In this document: in pieces, positions 16,064-24,539 of the stretch | How the letters are laid out: each line of letters opens with the position of its first letter | Numbering within the stretch: position 1 is the first letter of the stretch | Assembly (NCBI GenBank): GCA_964416315.1 | Contig: CAYQDR010000033.1 | Location: 1-39,835 of the forward strand | Direction of reading: 5' to 3' | Origin: CAYQDR01 sp964416315 | Lineage (GTDB): Bacteria; Methylomirabilota; Methylomirabilia; Rokubacteriales; DASRDR01 | DNA: 39,835 nt | The notes under the pieces: model-generated | Seen by the model: only the letters and a program-made list of their open reading frames with translations | Databases searched by the model: none | What the model was told of the DNA's origin: nothing | Translations under genes and position numbers: made by a program

Positions 16064-16624
16064 CTAACCGAGGACTTGCTCGACGGAGACCCGCAGGTCG
16101 GGGAGAACCTGGCTGTCCACGTGCTGGTCTCGTCGCATCCGCTGGACCTGTCTGTACCGACGGCCCTCCGGCACGCGGTGGACCTCGACGGCCTCCCCGG
16201 GCAGGTCCACGAGCCAGACCTCGCGGATGCCGGCCTCGGCATAGAGGGGGAGCTTGACCGAGCGGTCGAAGTCGAGCGAGGTGTCCGCCACCTCGATCAC
16301 GAGCAAGACATCGTGGGGCTCAGGGTGCCCCCCGGCGTAGAAGTCGTCGCGAGGCCGGAGCAACGCCAGATCCGGTTGCGGCTCGGAGTGGGGGGGGACA
16401 ACGACCGGGTTCTGGACCCACACGACGGCTCGGCCGCCCGCGACCTTCACCAGAAGGTGGTTCAGGCGAGCGACGCAGGCCGCGTGACGACTGCCGATGG
16501 GCGTCATCTGGACGACCTCCCCCTCGATCAGCTCCACACGGTCGTCCTCCCGGAGGATCTTCGCCTCCCCCATCCGGCGATACTCCTCGACTGTGAAGCG
16601 TCGTCTCAGGATCTCGACCGCCAT
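16064..16624 (-). CDS. Uma2 family protein (DUF820, PD-(D/E)xK nuclease fold)
   Basis: A 186-residue protein with the Uma2 pattern: FTVEEYRRM at the start, DDRVELIEGEVVQMTPIG, PQPDLALLRPRDDF with D85, LLVIEVADTS with E111, K124 in DRSVKLPLYAEAGIREVWLVD. The acidic residues and lysine match the restriction-endonuclease-like active site. The biological role of the family is poorly known. It is separated from the acyl-CoA dehydrogenase by about 220 bases of uncertain content. Confidence 0.9.
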   Translation of the reverse strand: MAVEILRRRFTVEEYRRMGEAKILREDDRVELIEGEVVQMTPIGSRHAACVARLNHLLVKVAGGRAVVWVQNPVVVPPHSEPQPDLALLRPRDDFYAGGHPEPHDVLLVIEVADTSLDFDRSVKLPLYAEAGIREVWLVDLPGEAVEVHRVPEGRRYRQVQRMRRDQHVDSQVLPDLRVSVEQVLG

Positions 16625-16657
16625 CGCCCACTCCCTCTGGTCAGCGCGGAATCCAAG

Positions 16658-16846
16658 CTATTCTACCCTGAAACTGCGTAGCTCTACGCTCACGACCCCG
16701 ACCGTTCTTCCGTCCCCAGCCAAGGTCCTGAGTGCAACCTCGGGCGGCCACTCCCGGACGTCGAGCAGGTGCAGGGTATCTCGTGACAGGGTCGCGGTAG
16801 CACCTCCGGACAGGAAGGAGTACTCGCGCGGGGAGTGGTAGGGTAG
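16658..16846 (-). other. 62-codon open stretch without a start, possible gene remnant
   Basis: Directly after the acyl-CoA dehydrogenase stop, the same frame stays open and reads protein-like sequence (REYSFLSGGATATLSRDTLH, then VREWPPEVALRTLAG), ending at a TAG at 16660-16658. There is no usable start codon or ribosome site. Codon use is less GC-biased than in neighbouring genes. It may be the tail of a lost gene upstream of Uma2, or chance in a GC-rich genome. Nothing else is visible in 16625-16846. Confidence 0.2.
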
Positions 16847-18013
16847 TCAGTACGACCGGGGCAGCCCGAGGACGTGCTCGCCGACGTAGGCGAGGACGAG
16901 GTTCTGGTTGATCGGGGCGGTCTTGTAGAGGCGCGCCTCGCGGAACTTCCGCTCGACGTCGTACTCCTCGGCGTAGCCGTAGCCGCCGTGGCAGTCCATG
17001 CACGCGTTCGCCGCCTCCCACGCGGCCTCGGCGGCGAGGTACTTGGCCATGTTCGCCTCGGCGCCGCACGGCTCGCCCGCGTCGAAGAGCGTCGCCGCCT
17101 TCCCGCGCATGAGGTCGGCCGCCTCCACCGCCATGTGCGCTTTCGCGATCGCGAACTGGACGCCCTGGTTCGCCCCGATCGCCCGGCCGAAGACGACGCG
17201 CTGGTTCGAGTAGGCGACCGCCTTCTCGACGAACCAGCGGCCGTCCCCGAGGGAGTCGGAGGCGACGAGGATCCGCTCGGCGTTCATGCCGTCGAGGATG
17301 TAGTGGAACCCGCGCCCCTCCTCGCCGATCAGGCTCTCCGCCGGGACCTCCATGTTGTCGAAGAACAGGGCGTTCGTCGAGTGGTTCATCATCATCCGGA
17401 GCGGCCGGACCTCGAGCCCCTTGATCCCGCGGATGTCCACGAGGAAGACCGAGAGGCCCTCGGTCTTCTTCCGGACCTTGTCCACCGGCGTCGTCCGCGC
17501 GAGGAGGAGCATGAGGTCGGACTGGAGCACGCGCGAGATGAAGATCTTCTGGCCGTTGACGACGTAGCGGTCGCCCTTCCGGACGGCGGCGGTCTGGAGC
17601 TTCGTCGTATCCGAGCCCGCGTTCGGCTCGGTCACGGCGAAGGCCTGGAGGCGCAGGTCGCCCGTCGCGATCTTCGGGAGGTACTGCCGCTTCTGCGCCT
17701 CGCTCCCGTGGCGGAGGAGCGTGCCCATGATGTACATCTGGGCGTGGCAGGCGGCGGCGTTCCCGCCGGCGGCGTTGATCGTCTCGAGGATCAGGCCTGC
17801 CTCGAGGATCCCGAGCCCGGCGCCGCCGTACTCCTGGGGGATCAGGGCGGCGAGGTAGCCGGCGCGGGTCAGCTCGGTGACGAACGCCTCCGGGTAGGCG
17901 CGCTCGCGGTCCAGCTCGCGCCAGTACTCGCCCGGGTACTTCTTGCAGATCTCGGCGACGCCCGCCTTGAGCGCGCGCTGTTCGTCGGTGAGGGTGACGT
18001 GCATCACGGCCAT
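16847..18013 (-). CDS. Acyl-CoA dehydrogenase family flavoprotein
   Basis: A 388-residue FAD enzyme of normal length. Motifs: LIPQEYGGAGLG, FAVTEPNAGSDTTKLQT (FAD/substrate loop), YVVNGQKIFIS, and the C-terminal HGGYGYAEEYDVERKFREAR. At the place where medium-chain enzymes carry the catalytic Glu (YEGT), this protein reads LYKTAPINQN, with no Glu. The base must lie elsewhere, or the reaction differs. It sits 16 bases after a CoA-transferase on the same strand, so both probably work on one acyl-CoA route. Confidence 0.92.
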   Translation of the reverse strand: MAVMHVTLTDEQRALKAGVAEICKKYPGEYWRELDRERAYPEAFVTELTRAGYLAALIPQEYGGAGLGILEAGLILETINAAGGNAAACHAQMYIMGTLLRHGSEAQKRQYLPKIATGDLRLQAFAVTEPNAGSDTTKLQTAAVRKGDRYVVNGQKIFISRVLQSDLMLLLARTTPVDKVRKKTEGLSVFLVDIRGIKGLEVRPLRMMMNHSTNALFFDNMEVPAESLIGEEGRGFHYILDGMNAERILVASDSLGDGRWFVEKAVAYSNQRVVFGRAIGANQGVQFAIAKAHMAVEAADLMRGKAATLFDAGEPCGAEANMAKYLAAEAAWEAANACMDCHGGYGYAEEYDVERKFREARLYKTAPINQNLVLAYVGEHVLGLPRSY

Positions 18014-18029
18014 GGGCGTGGTCCTCTCT

Positions 18030-19223
18030 CTAGGCGACCTGGACGACGCGGCTCGCCCGGAGCCCCTCGACCTCTGCGGCCGTGAACCCCAGCTCGCCGA
18101 GGATCTCCGCGGTGTGCTCGCCGACGCGCGGCGGCGGGCGGCGCGGGGTCGCGCGGACGCCGTCCCGGCGGAGCGGCAGGGCGACCGTCAGGAGGTCGGG
18201 GATGGCGGGATGGGGGGTCGGGGTCAGCATCTCGCTCGCCTTCGTCTGGGGGTCCCTGGCGACCTGGTCGAGCGTCTGGATCGGCGCGCACGTGACCCCG
18301 GCCGCCCGGAGGCGCTCGAGGAGGGCGGCCGTCGGATGGCGGCGCGCCTCCGCCTGGAGGGCCGGCACGAGAACGGCCCGGTGGCGGACGCGCCCGGGGT
18401 TGTCGGCGAAGCGCGGGTCGGCGAGGAGGTCCGGGCAGCCGAGGACCTCGCACAGCCGGCGGAAGAGCGTGTCGGTCGGGGCCGCGATCATGAGGTAGCC
18501 GTCGGCCGTGGGGAACGCCTCGTAGGGGACGATCATCGCCGTTCCCGAGCCCTGGGGGCCGGGGACGTCGCCCGTCCCGAGGTAGCCGAGGAGCTGGTAG
18601 GGAATCCACGCGACGGCGGTGTCGAAGAGCGCCGTCGTCAGCTCGCACCCCGCGCCCGTCCGGTCGCGCTCGCGGAGCGCGGCGAGGATCGCAAGCGCGG
18701 CCCACATGCCGGTCCCCATGTCCACGATGGAGGTACCGGCACGCGTCGGTGGCTGGCCGGGATAGCCCGTGAGGCTCATCACCCCCGCGTAGGCCTGCAT
18801 CATCGGATCGTAGCCGGGCAGGTCGCGGAGCGGTCCGCGCGTGCCGAAGGCCGTCACCGAGCAGTAGATCAGCCGGGGGTGGGCCGCGCGCGTCGCCGCC
18901 GGGCCGATCCCGAGGGCGTCCGCGCCGCCCGCGCGGAAGCTCTCGACGAGGACGTCGGCGCGGCGGACCAGCCGCTCCAGCACCGGCCGTGCCTCGGGGG
19001 CCTTGAGGTCGAGGGCGAGGCTCCGCTTGTTGCGGTTGAGCGCGAGGAAGACCGCGCCCTCGGGCCCCCAGGCCGGCGGCGCCCAGGCACGCGCCTCGTC
19101 GCCGCGTCCGGGTCGCTCGACCTTGACAACGTCGGCCCCGAGGTCGCCGAGGATCTGGGTGCAGAACGGCCCGGCGACGTTCTGCGTGAGGTCCAGGACG
19201 GCGAGGCCCTCCAGCGGCGTCAT
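18030..19223 (-). CDS. CaiB/BaiF family CoA-transferase (paired with the acyl-CoA dehydrogenase)
   Basis: A 397-residue type III CoA-transferase. The start LEGLAVLDLTQNVAGPF and the nucleophile D168 in SIVDMGTGMWAALAIL match the family. It resembles the other CoA-transferase of the window (14787-15998) over its length but is clearly a distinct paralogue. It lies upstream of the acyl-CoA dehydrogenase, giving a two-gene activation-oxidation unit. The acid substrate is unknown. It is divergent from the DinB gene at 19339. Confidence 0.93.
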   Translation of the reverse strand: MTPLEGLAVLDLTQNVAGPFCTQILGDLGADVVKVERPGRGDEARAWAPPAWGPEGAVFLALNRNKRSLALDLKAPEARPVLERLVRRADVLVESFRAGGADALGIGPAATRAAHPRLIYCSVTAFGTRGPLRDLPGYDPMMQAYAGVMSLTGYPGQPPTRAGTSIVDMGTGMWAALAILAALRERDRTGAGCELTTALFDTAVAWIPYQLLGYLGTGDVPGPQGSGTAMIVPYEAFPTADGYLMIAAPTDTLFRRLCEVLGCPDLLADPRFADNPGRVRHRAVLVPALQAEARRHPTAALLERLRAAGVTCAPIQTLDQVARDPQTKASEMLTPTPHPAIPDLLTVALPLRRDGVRATPRRPPPRVGEHTAEILGELGFTAAEVEGLRASRVVQVA

Positions 19224-19338
19224 GGTTCGTCAAGTATAGCGCGGGTGGCGACGCGGATTGACGGGGGCGGGGGCTCCGACGATACTGCCCTGGCCGAGGC
19301 CACGCGGCCCGGGCCATCTCACCCCCAGGAGGCGCGTG

Positions 19339-19923
19339 ATGGACGCGGCGGGGCGCTCGCCCGAGGCGCTGAAGCTGCTCGAGTACCTGCGGAGCCGGGC
19401 GGCGGCGCTGGACCCGGCCGGGATCCGCGGGCGGATTCGCGCCGCCGCGGCGGAGCTCGACGCGGCGCTGGCCGGCCTCACGGAGCCCGAGGCGCGCCAG
19501 CACCCCATCGCCGGCGAGTGGAGCATCGCCCAGGTGGTGGACCATGTCGCCCAGACGCAGATCCGCTCGGCCGACGAGCTGCGCCATCTCTTCGCCGGCC
19601 GTCGGCCCCCGGCGCCCCCCGTCTACGAGGCGCTGACCTCGGGGGCGGGCGCTCGCGTCCCCTGGGGCGAGCTCCTCGAGGGACTCCGCTCGGCGAACGC
19701 CGAGCTCGACGCCGTCCTCGAAGCCGGGTCCGGCATTCCCGCCGCCGGCGCGCCGACGGTGCGGGCGATCCTCGTCGTCAACCGTCAGCTCGCGGATGGA
19801 CGGACCGAGCCCGAGGTCTTCGACGCCGAGCTCGGCTGGAAGGAGTACGCGCTGGTCCAGCGGCTCCACCTCCTCGACCACCGGACCCAGGTGCGGAAGC
19901 TGCGAGCGGCGCTCGGGCGCTGA
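19339..19923 (+). CDS. DinB family protein (putative metal-dependent thiol transferase fold)
   Basis: A 194-residue four-helix DinB/YfiT-type protein. The usual metal-binding histidines can be placed: one in WSIAQVVDHVAQTQ and two in LHLLDHRTQ near the C-terminus. AGGAGG lies six bases before ATG 19339, which decides the start. Known relatives use thiols such as bacillithiol or mycothiol, but most are uncharacterised. It ends at a palindromic repeat facing the convergent deacetylase gene. Confidence 0.85.
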   Translation: MDAAGRSPEALKLLEYLRSRAAALDPAGIRGRIRAAAAELDAALAGLTEPEARQHPIAGEWSIAQVVDHVAQTQIRSADELRHLFAGRRPPAPPVYEALTSGAGARVPWGELLEGLRSANAELDAVLEAGSGIPAAGAPTVRAILVVNRQLADGRTEPEVFDAELGWKEYALVQRLHLLDHRTQVRKLRAALGR

Positions 19924-19924
19924 G

Positions 19925-19968
19925 GCCCCCTTACCCCGGCCCTCTCCCCCCACCGGGGGAAGCGGGGG
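19925..19968. repeat. GC-rich intergenic palindrome, copy 2
   Basis: A C-rich left arm and G-rich right arm around CCACC. The stop codon of the deacetylase gene (19931-19933 on the minus strand) lies inside it, so the repeat encodes that protein's last residues (SPASPGGGRGPG). Compare copy 3, which does the same for the DUF1989 gene. Confidence 0.55.
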
Positions 19969-20842
19969 ATTCAGTGGCGAGGTACCAGTCGAGGATCTCG
20001 CTCCCGCGCCAGAAGACGACGCCGGGGTGCCCGCGGACGTAGGCGAGCGCCTGGTCGAGGTAGCCGATCCGGTGGGCGGCCCCCATCAGGAAGGGGTGGA
20101 GCCCGATCGGGAGGATCCGGGCCGACGTCGCGCCCTCGGCGTACAGAGTGTCGAAGCTCTCGCGCACGCGCCGGAGGAACTCCTGGGGCGGGTGGTGCTG
20201 GAGGGAGAAGACGGGGACGTCGTTCACGTCGAGCGAGTACGGCACGGCGACCAGCCGCCCGCGCGCGACCCGGATATCGGTCGGCTGGTCGTCGAGGAGC
20301 CAGTCGCAGCAGTACTCGATGCCCGCCTCGGCCAAGAGGTCCGGCGTGGCCGGCGTCTGGGCGAGGCCGGGGCCGAGCCAGCCGCGCGGCGCCCGCCCCG
20401 TCGCCTCGCGGATCAGCGCGATCGCCTGGCGGATCGCGCCCGCCTCGTCGGACTCGCGCGTGAGCGGGCGCTGGACCAGACCGTGACCCATGAGCTCCCA
20501 CCCCGCGTCCACGCACGCCTTCACGATCACGGGGTAGGTCCGGCAGACGTTCGCGTTGAGCGCGATGCTCACGCCGGCGCCCGCATGGCGCTCGAGGCAC
20601 GCCTTGAGGCGCCAGAACCCGACGCGCATCCCGTACTCGTGCCACGCCCAGTTGGGCACGTCGGGGACGGGTCCCGGCCCGCCCGCGGGCGGCGGGATGA
20701 CGGGCCGGGGGATCGGCGCGTCGAACGGCCACTCCTCCACGTTGAGGACGCAGAAGACCGCGACGCGCGCGCCGCCCGGCAGGAGGAGCGGCCGGCGGCC
20801 GGCGATCGGCTGGTACGGAACCCGCTCGGACCCCGACGTCAT
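19931..20842 (-). CDS. Polysaccharide deacetylase family protein, PuuE/allantoinase-like
   Basis: A 303-residue NodB-fold protein. Typical PuuE-like segments are VFCVLNVEEWPFD near residue 28, VSIALNANVCRTYP, CVDAGWELMGHGLVQ, RGWLGPGLAQTPATPDLLAEAG, YCCDWLLDDQP and ILPIGLHPFLMG. Relatives hydrolyse C-N bonds such as allantoin or N-acetyl groups; the substrate here is open. The ATG overlaps the stop of the DUF6125 gene by four bases. The last dozen residues come from a palindromic repeat and are unlikely to matter for activity. Confidence 0.88.
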   Translation of the reverse strand: MTSGSERVPYQPIAGRRPLLLPGGARVAVFCVLNVEEWPFDAPIPRPVIPPPAGGPGPVPDVPNWAWHEYGMRVGFWRLKACLERHAGAGVSIALNANVCRTYPVIVKACVDAGWELMGHGLVQRPLTRESDEAGAIRQAIALIREATGRAPRGWLGPGLAQTPATPDLLAEAGIEYCCDWLLDDQPTDIRVARGRLVAVPYSLDVNDVPVFSLQHHPPQEFLRRVRESFDTLYAEGATSARILPIGLHPFLMGAAHRIGYLDQALAYVRGHPGVVFWRGSEILDWYLATESPASPGGGRGPG

Positions 20843-21372
20843 CGCGGTGCCCGGCGCACGACGTAGCGGCAGGGCTGGCCCGCCTGCGGCTCGCGCGTCA
20901 CGGTGAAGCGATAGCGGTCGCTCAGCCCCTCCCCCCACGCGCGCTGGCGCTCGAGCCAGCCGCGGCAGGGCGGATAGTCGCCGGGGGCCAGGTGCCCGTA
21001 ACCACTTTGCTCGGCGATCGGCTCGCCGAAGCACTGCTCGCTCTCGACGAGGAGCGTGTCGTCGTCCTGAGCCGTGACGCGAACCTGGGGCCGGCGCAGC
21101 CCCCCGAACATGAGGAGGGCGAGCCGATACCACTCGGCGACCTCGGCCACGGTGTCGAGGGCGCCGATCCCGGCTGCGCGGCGCAGCTCGCGCAGCTCGA
21201 TCCGCGCGACGCTCGCGATCGCCCGCTCGTTCTGCCGCATCGCCTCCTCGAGTCCCCGCTCCGCCGCGACCTTGAGAAACCACTGGCCGTCGTGGGCGCG
21301 CCAGCACGTCGACATAACGTCGAGGAGCGTCTCCGCGTCGAGCCCGAAGGGGATTCGCTCGCGCTCCGCCAC
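20839..21372 (-). CDS. DUF6125-like protein
   Basis: A 177-residue protein starting at a GTG, with the segments HDGQWFLKVAAERGLEEAM and LRELRRAAG typical of the DUF6125 group. The C-terminal part has conserved Cys residues (SEQCFGEP, YPPCRGW, QPCRYVV). This fits a small alpha/beta protein of the type predicted to bind a ligand or metal; the function is not known. It is translationally coupled to the PuuE-like gene and starts seven bases after the D-aminoacylase remnant, so the three were probably one operon for amide-type compounds. Confidence 0.75.
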   Translation of the reverse strand: MAERERIPFGLDAETLLDVMSTCWRAHDGQWFLKVAAERGLEEAMRQNERAIASVARIELRELRRAAGIGALDTVAEVAEWYRLALLMFGGLRRPQVRVTAQDDDTLLVESEQCFGEPIAEQSGYGHLAPGDYPPCRGWLERQRAWGEGLSDRYRFTVTREPQAGQPCRYVVRRAPR

Positions 21373-21379
21373 GGCCGCC

Positions 21380-21604
21380 TCACCCGCGCCGGAGCACGCG
21401 GCCGGGCAGGTTCCTGGTGTGCTGCATGTCGATGAAGCCCGGGGCGACCACGCGCCCGCGCGCGGACAGCACGACGCCGGCCGGCTCGCGCGCGAGGTCG
21501 CCCACGGCCGCGATCGCGTCGTCCTGGACCCCGACGTCCGCCGGGACGCCCGGCGCGCCGGTCCCGTCGATCACCGTGGCGCCCTCGATCTTGAGGTCGA
21601 GCAC
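21380..21604 (-). pseudogene. Internally deleted N-acyl-D-amino-acid deacylase / amidohydrolase
   Basis: The 74-residue frame starts as a full amidohydrolase of the D-aminoacylase group does (LKIEGATVIDGTGAPGVPAD, then GRVVAPGFIDM). Directly after GFIDM, where the metal-binding HTHSD should come, it reads QHTRNLPGRVLRRG, the usual C-terminal end of the same family. About 400-450 residues are missing while the frame is kept. The junction is near 21424. It cannot be catalytic. It precedes the DUF6125 and PuuE-like genes on the same strand. Confidence 0.7.
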
Positions 21605-21640
21605 AGCCCGGCATTATAGCGCCGGTGCTATGCTGAGGGC

Positions 21641-22576
21641 ATGGCGCCTGGCACGCCTGCGCGGATCTGCTCACTCCTCCCCAGCGCCACCGAGATCGTG
21701 TTCGCACTGGAGCTCGGCGACCGGCTGGTGGCAGTCACCCACGAATGCGACCACCCGCCAGAGGTCACGCGGCTGCCCGTGATCACCCGGAGCGCGCTGG
21801 ACCACGGGGGGCGGTGGGGCCGCGAGACCCACGCCGACGTCGCGAGGGCCCTCCACGCCGGGAGCAGCCTCTACGAGTTGGACGAGGCGTTGCTGCGGAA
21901 GCTCGCCCCCGACCTCATCCTGACCCAGGAGCTTTGCGCCGTGTGTGCCGTCTCGTACGCGACCGTCCGGATGGCCGTCCGGCGCCTCGAGGGCACGCCG
22001 CGGATCCTCTCGCTCGAGCCGACGTCGCTCGACGGCATCCTCGAGACGGTGCTGGCCGTCGGGGACGCCGCGGGCGTCGCCGAGGGCGCCCGCGACGTTG
22101 TGCGCCAACTCCGCGCACGCATCGCGCGCATCGCTGGCGCGGCCGGCGGGATCTTGGCTCGGCCACGCGTGCTCGCGCTGGAGTGGCTCGACCCGCCGTT
22201 CGTCGGGGGCCACTGGGTGCCGGAGATGATGCGGCTCGCCGGCGGCACGGACGGGCTGGGCCGCGAGGCCGCGCCGTCGCGTGAGGTCGCCTGGCCGGAG
22301 ATCACGGCCTACGCGCCGGAGGTCATCGTGCTGATGCCCTGCGGGTTCGACCTCGCCCGGACGCTCGAGGAACTGCGCCACGCCGTCCTGCCCCGGGCCT
22401 GGGACGATCTGCCGGCGACCCGGGCGGGGCGCGTCTACGCGGTGGATGGCTCGGCGTATTTCAACCGCCCCGGTCCGCGGATCGTGGACGGCCTGGAGAT
22501 CCTGGCAGAGATCCTGCACCCCGAGCGCTTCCGGCGGACGCACGATTCGCGCGCCTGGCGCTGCTTGACCGGCTGA
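21641..22576 (+). CDS. Cobalamin-binding protein, BtuF-like (periplasmic-binding fold)
   Basis: A 311-residue class III periplasmic-binding-protein fold: RICSLLPSATEIVFALELGD at the start, HECDHPPEV, LAPDLILTQELCAVCAV, VLALEWLDPPFVGGHWVPEM and the end VYAVDGSAYFNRPGPRIVDG. This matches BtuF-type proteins annotated as cobalamin-binding. No signal peptide or lipobox is visible and no ABC transporter genes adjoin it, so it may be a cytoplasmic member of the family rather than an importer subunit. Confidence 0.87.
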   Translation: MAPGTPARICSLLPSATEIVFALELGDRLVAVTHECDHPPEVTRLPVITRSALDHGGRWGRETHADVARALHAGSSLYELDEALLRKLAPDLILTQELCAVCAVSYATVRMAVRRLEGTPRILSLEPTSLDGILETVLAVGDAAGVAEGARDVVRQLRARIARIAGAAGGILARPRVLALEWLDPPFVGGHWVPEMMRLAGGTDGLGREAAPSREVAWPEITAYAPEVIVLMPCGFDLARTLEELRHAVLPRAWDDLPATRAGRVYAVDGSAYFNRPGPRIVDGLEILAEILHPERFRRTHDSRAWRCLTG

Positions 22577-22611
22577 GGGCCCCCTGCTAGCGTGCGCGTG
22601 AGGCGCCCTTG

Positions 22612-23280
22612 ATGAGCGCGTCGACGACGTCCCCCTCGACCCCCGGCCGCGTCGTGGACGACCGGACCATTCCGGCCGGCGGCGAGTGGTCCGGCGCCGT
22701 CCGGCGCGGCCAGGTGTTGAGGATCGTGGACCTCGAGGGGCGGCAGGCCGTGGACTTCCTCTGCTACAGCGCGGCCGATCCGAGCGAACGTTACAACGCC
22801 GCGGACACGATGAAGCTGGCCGGGACGGTCTTTCTCACGACCGGCCACCGCCTCTACTCGGACATGGGCCGCGCGCTCTTCACGATCGTCGCGGACAGCT
22901 GCGGCCGCCACGACACGATCGGCGGGTGCTGCAGCGCCGAGTCGAACCGGCTCCGCTACGGCGTGGAGGGCACACCGAGCTGCCGGGACAACTTCCTCCG
23001 AGCGCTCGGCCGCCACGGGCTCGGGAAGAAGGACATCGTGGCGAACGTCAACTTCTTCATGAACGTGCCGGTCGGGCCGGACGGCCGCATGGCGATCGCG
23101 GAAGGCCTCTCGCGCCCGGGTGACTACGTGGACCTCCGGGCGGAGACGGACGTGCTGGTCGCCCTCTCCAACTGCCCGCAGGTCTACAACCCGGCGAGCG
23201 GCGGGCGGCCGACGCCGATCCGGCTCGTGATCTTCGACGCTCACTCACCCGCTCCCCCATCGGGGGAGCGGGCAGGGTGA
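22612..23280 (+). CDS. DUF1989 / urea carboxylase-associated family protein
   Basis: A 222-residue protein of the DUF1989 family. Motifs: TIPAGGEWSGAVRRGQVLRI, DLEGRQAVDFLCY, LYSDMGRALFTIVADSCG and the cysteine motif HDTIGGCCSAESN. Relatives lie beside urea carboxylase and are thought to take part in guanidine or carboxyguanidine breakdown. No urea carboxylase is present here. The last 12 residues (SPAPPSGERAG end) are encoded by a palindromic repeat that also supplies the stop codon. Confidence 0.88.
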   Translation: MSASTTSPSTPGRVVDDRTIPAGGEWSGAVRRGQVLRIVDLEGRQAVDFLCYSAADPSERYNAADTMKLAGTVFLTTGHRLYSDMGRALFTIVADSCGRHDTIGGCCSAESNRLRYGVEGTPSCRDNFLRALGRHGLGKKDIVANVNFFMNVPVGPDGRMAIAEGLSRPGDYVDLRAETDVLVALSNCPQVYNPASGGRPTPIRLVIFDAHSPAPPSGERAG

Positions 23281-23281
23281 G
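23244..23281. repeat. GC-rich intergenic palindrome, copy 3
   Basis: Outer arms CTCACCC (23244-23250) and GGGTGAG (23275-23281); inner arms GCTCCCCC (23251-23258) and GGGGGAGC (23262-23269). The DUF1989 stop TGA (23278-23280) lies in the right arm. It separates two convergent genes and would form a strong hairpin in either transcript. Confidence 0.6.
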
Positions 23282-23285
23282 GGGG

Positions 23286-23822
23286 TCAGCTACCGGGGAA
23301 GCCGGGGGCGGCCTTCACCCGCCGGAGCTGCTGGAGGTGGTCCGAGTCGTGTCGGGCCTGGAGCATCCACCACTGCCCGAGGTCGAGCTCGCCCAGGGCG
23401 AAGTGCCGCCACGTGAGCCGGCGGGGGTCCACGGCGGCGAGCCGCTCGAGCGTCTGGCCGGTGCGCTCGCGGGCCGCCTTCATGTCGGCGCGGAGCTGGT
23501 CGATCGCGTGGCCCTTCTCCGGCCGCACGACCGGCGGCGCCTCACGTGGCCCCTGCCACTCCGGGAGCGGGGTGAAGGCCGCGAGGTCCGCCGGGAAGGG
23601 CGGCAGACCCGGACCGGCGTCCTTCAGGAGCTTCGAGGTGAGCTTGCCGGTGGCGACCTCGGCGAGCGTGAGGTGATGGAGGATCTCTCCCACCGACCAG
23701 TCGGCGTCGCTCGGGCGCCACTCCGACTGGGCCTGGGAGAGCCTCTCGGCTTCGCGGAGGACGTCGGCGCGGACGGCTTCCATCTGTCTCCAGACGGCGT
23801 CGAGCGCGGGTGGCAGCGGCAT
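23286..23822 (-). CDS. DinB family protein
   Basis: A 178-residue DinB-like four-helix protein with WSVGEILHHLTLAEVATGKL (histidines of the metal site) and WWMLQARHDSDHLQQLRRV at the C-terminus, giving the usual three-histidine set. ATG 23822 has GAGGAGG upstream, which decides this start over a longer frame to 23885. It is only distantly like the other DinB gene of the window. The function is unknown; a thiol-dependent transferase is the family guess. Confidence 0.87.
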   Translation of the reverse strand: MPLPPALDAVWRQMEAVRADVLREAERLSQAQSEWRPSDADWSVGEILHHLTLAEVATGKLTSKLLKDAGPGLPPFPADLAAFTPLPEWQGPREAPPVVRPEKGHAIDQLRADMKAARERTGQTLERLAAVDPRRLTWRHFALGELDLGQWWMLQARHDSDHLQQLRRVKAAPGFPGS

Positions 23823-23909
23823 GGGCGCCTCCTCGGGGATGGAGTTCGCGACCCGATTATACCCACGCGGGGGCGTTCGGAACACCGACCACCGAAAGGA
23901 GGAGCGAAG

Positions 23910-24536
23910 ATGACGCGCTGGAGCACCAGCGGACTCGGCCTTCTCGTCCTGTTGATCGTCGCCGGCTGGGCCTCGACGCCCGACACGGCGCCCGCCCCAG
24001 GCGGGATCACGCTCCGGGAGGACGACGACCTGGACGGGGGCGTCTGGCTGGCGGCCGGCTTCGGCTTCAGGGGCTACGCGACGCTCTACATCGCCGCGCC
24101 GCAGGTGGACATCGCCAAGCCCGACCCCGGCGACGCCGAGTCGATCGAGTGGGCCAAAGGCGTCCTGCGGGACGCGCTGCTCTCCGAGCTGGGACGGAGC
24201 GGCGTCTTCCGAGCGGTGGTCGCCCGCGAGTCGGACATCCGGCCGGGGAGTCGCGTCTTGCGCTTCGAGACCGCCATCATCGACTACGCGAAGGGTGGGG
24301 GCGCCGGGCGCTGGTTCGGCGGCGAGTTCGGGCTCGGCCAGCCGATGGTCAAGGTGCGCGGCGTGTTCAAGGACGGGGCGACTCAGGTCTGCGTCTTCGA
24401 GGCCCGGCGCCGCGGCGAGTCGATCGGCGCGCGGCTGGGGGGCGCGTTCCGCAGCAACCGGGACATCCAGCGCGAGGACATCCGGGACCTCGCGGAGGAC
24501 CTCACGGAGTACGTCCAGAAGATCTCGAGGAGGTGA
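23910..24536 (+). CDS. DUF4410-like protein, copy A, with lipobox cysteine lost
   Basis: A 208-residue protein with an N-terminal hydrophobic segment LGLLVLLIVAGWASTPD, then GGITLREDDDLDGGVWL, VDIAKPDPGDAESIEWAKG, RSGVFRAVV and IRPGSRVLRFE, as in the DUF4410 group. Compared with the tandem copy behind it, the lipobox position is Trp (TGG) where copy B has Cys (TGT). It should therefore not be lipidated and may be a membrane-tethered or secreted form. AAAGGAGGAG precedes the ATG. The pair is nearly identical over long DNA blocks. Confidence 0.8.
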   Translation: MTRWSTSGLGLLVLLIVAGWASTPDTAPAPGGITLREDDDLDGGVWLAAGFGFRGYATLYIAAPQVDIAKPDPGDAESIEWAKGVLRDALLSELGRSGVFRAVVARESDIRPGSRVLRFETAIIDYAKGGGAGRWFGGEFGLGQPMVKVRGVFKDGATQVCVFEARRRGESIGARLGGAFRSNRDIQREDIRDLAEDLTEYVQKISRR

Positions 24537-24539
24537 GCG

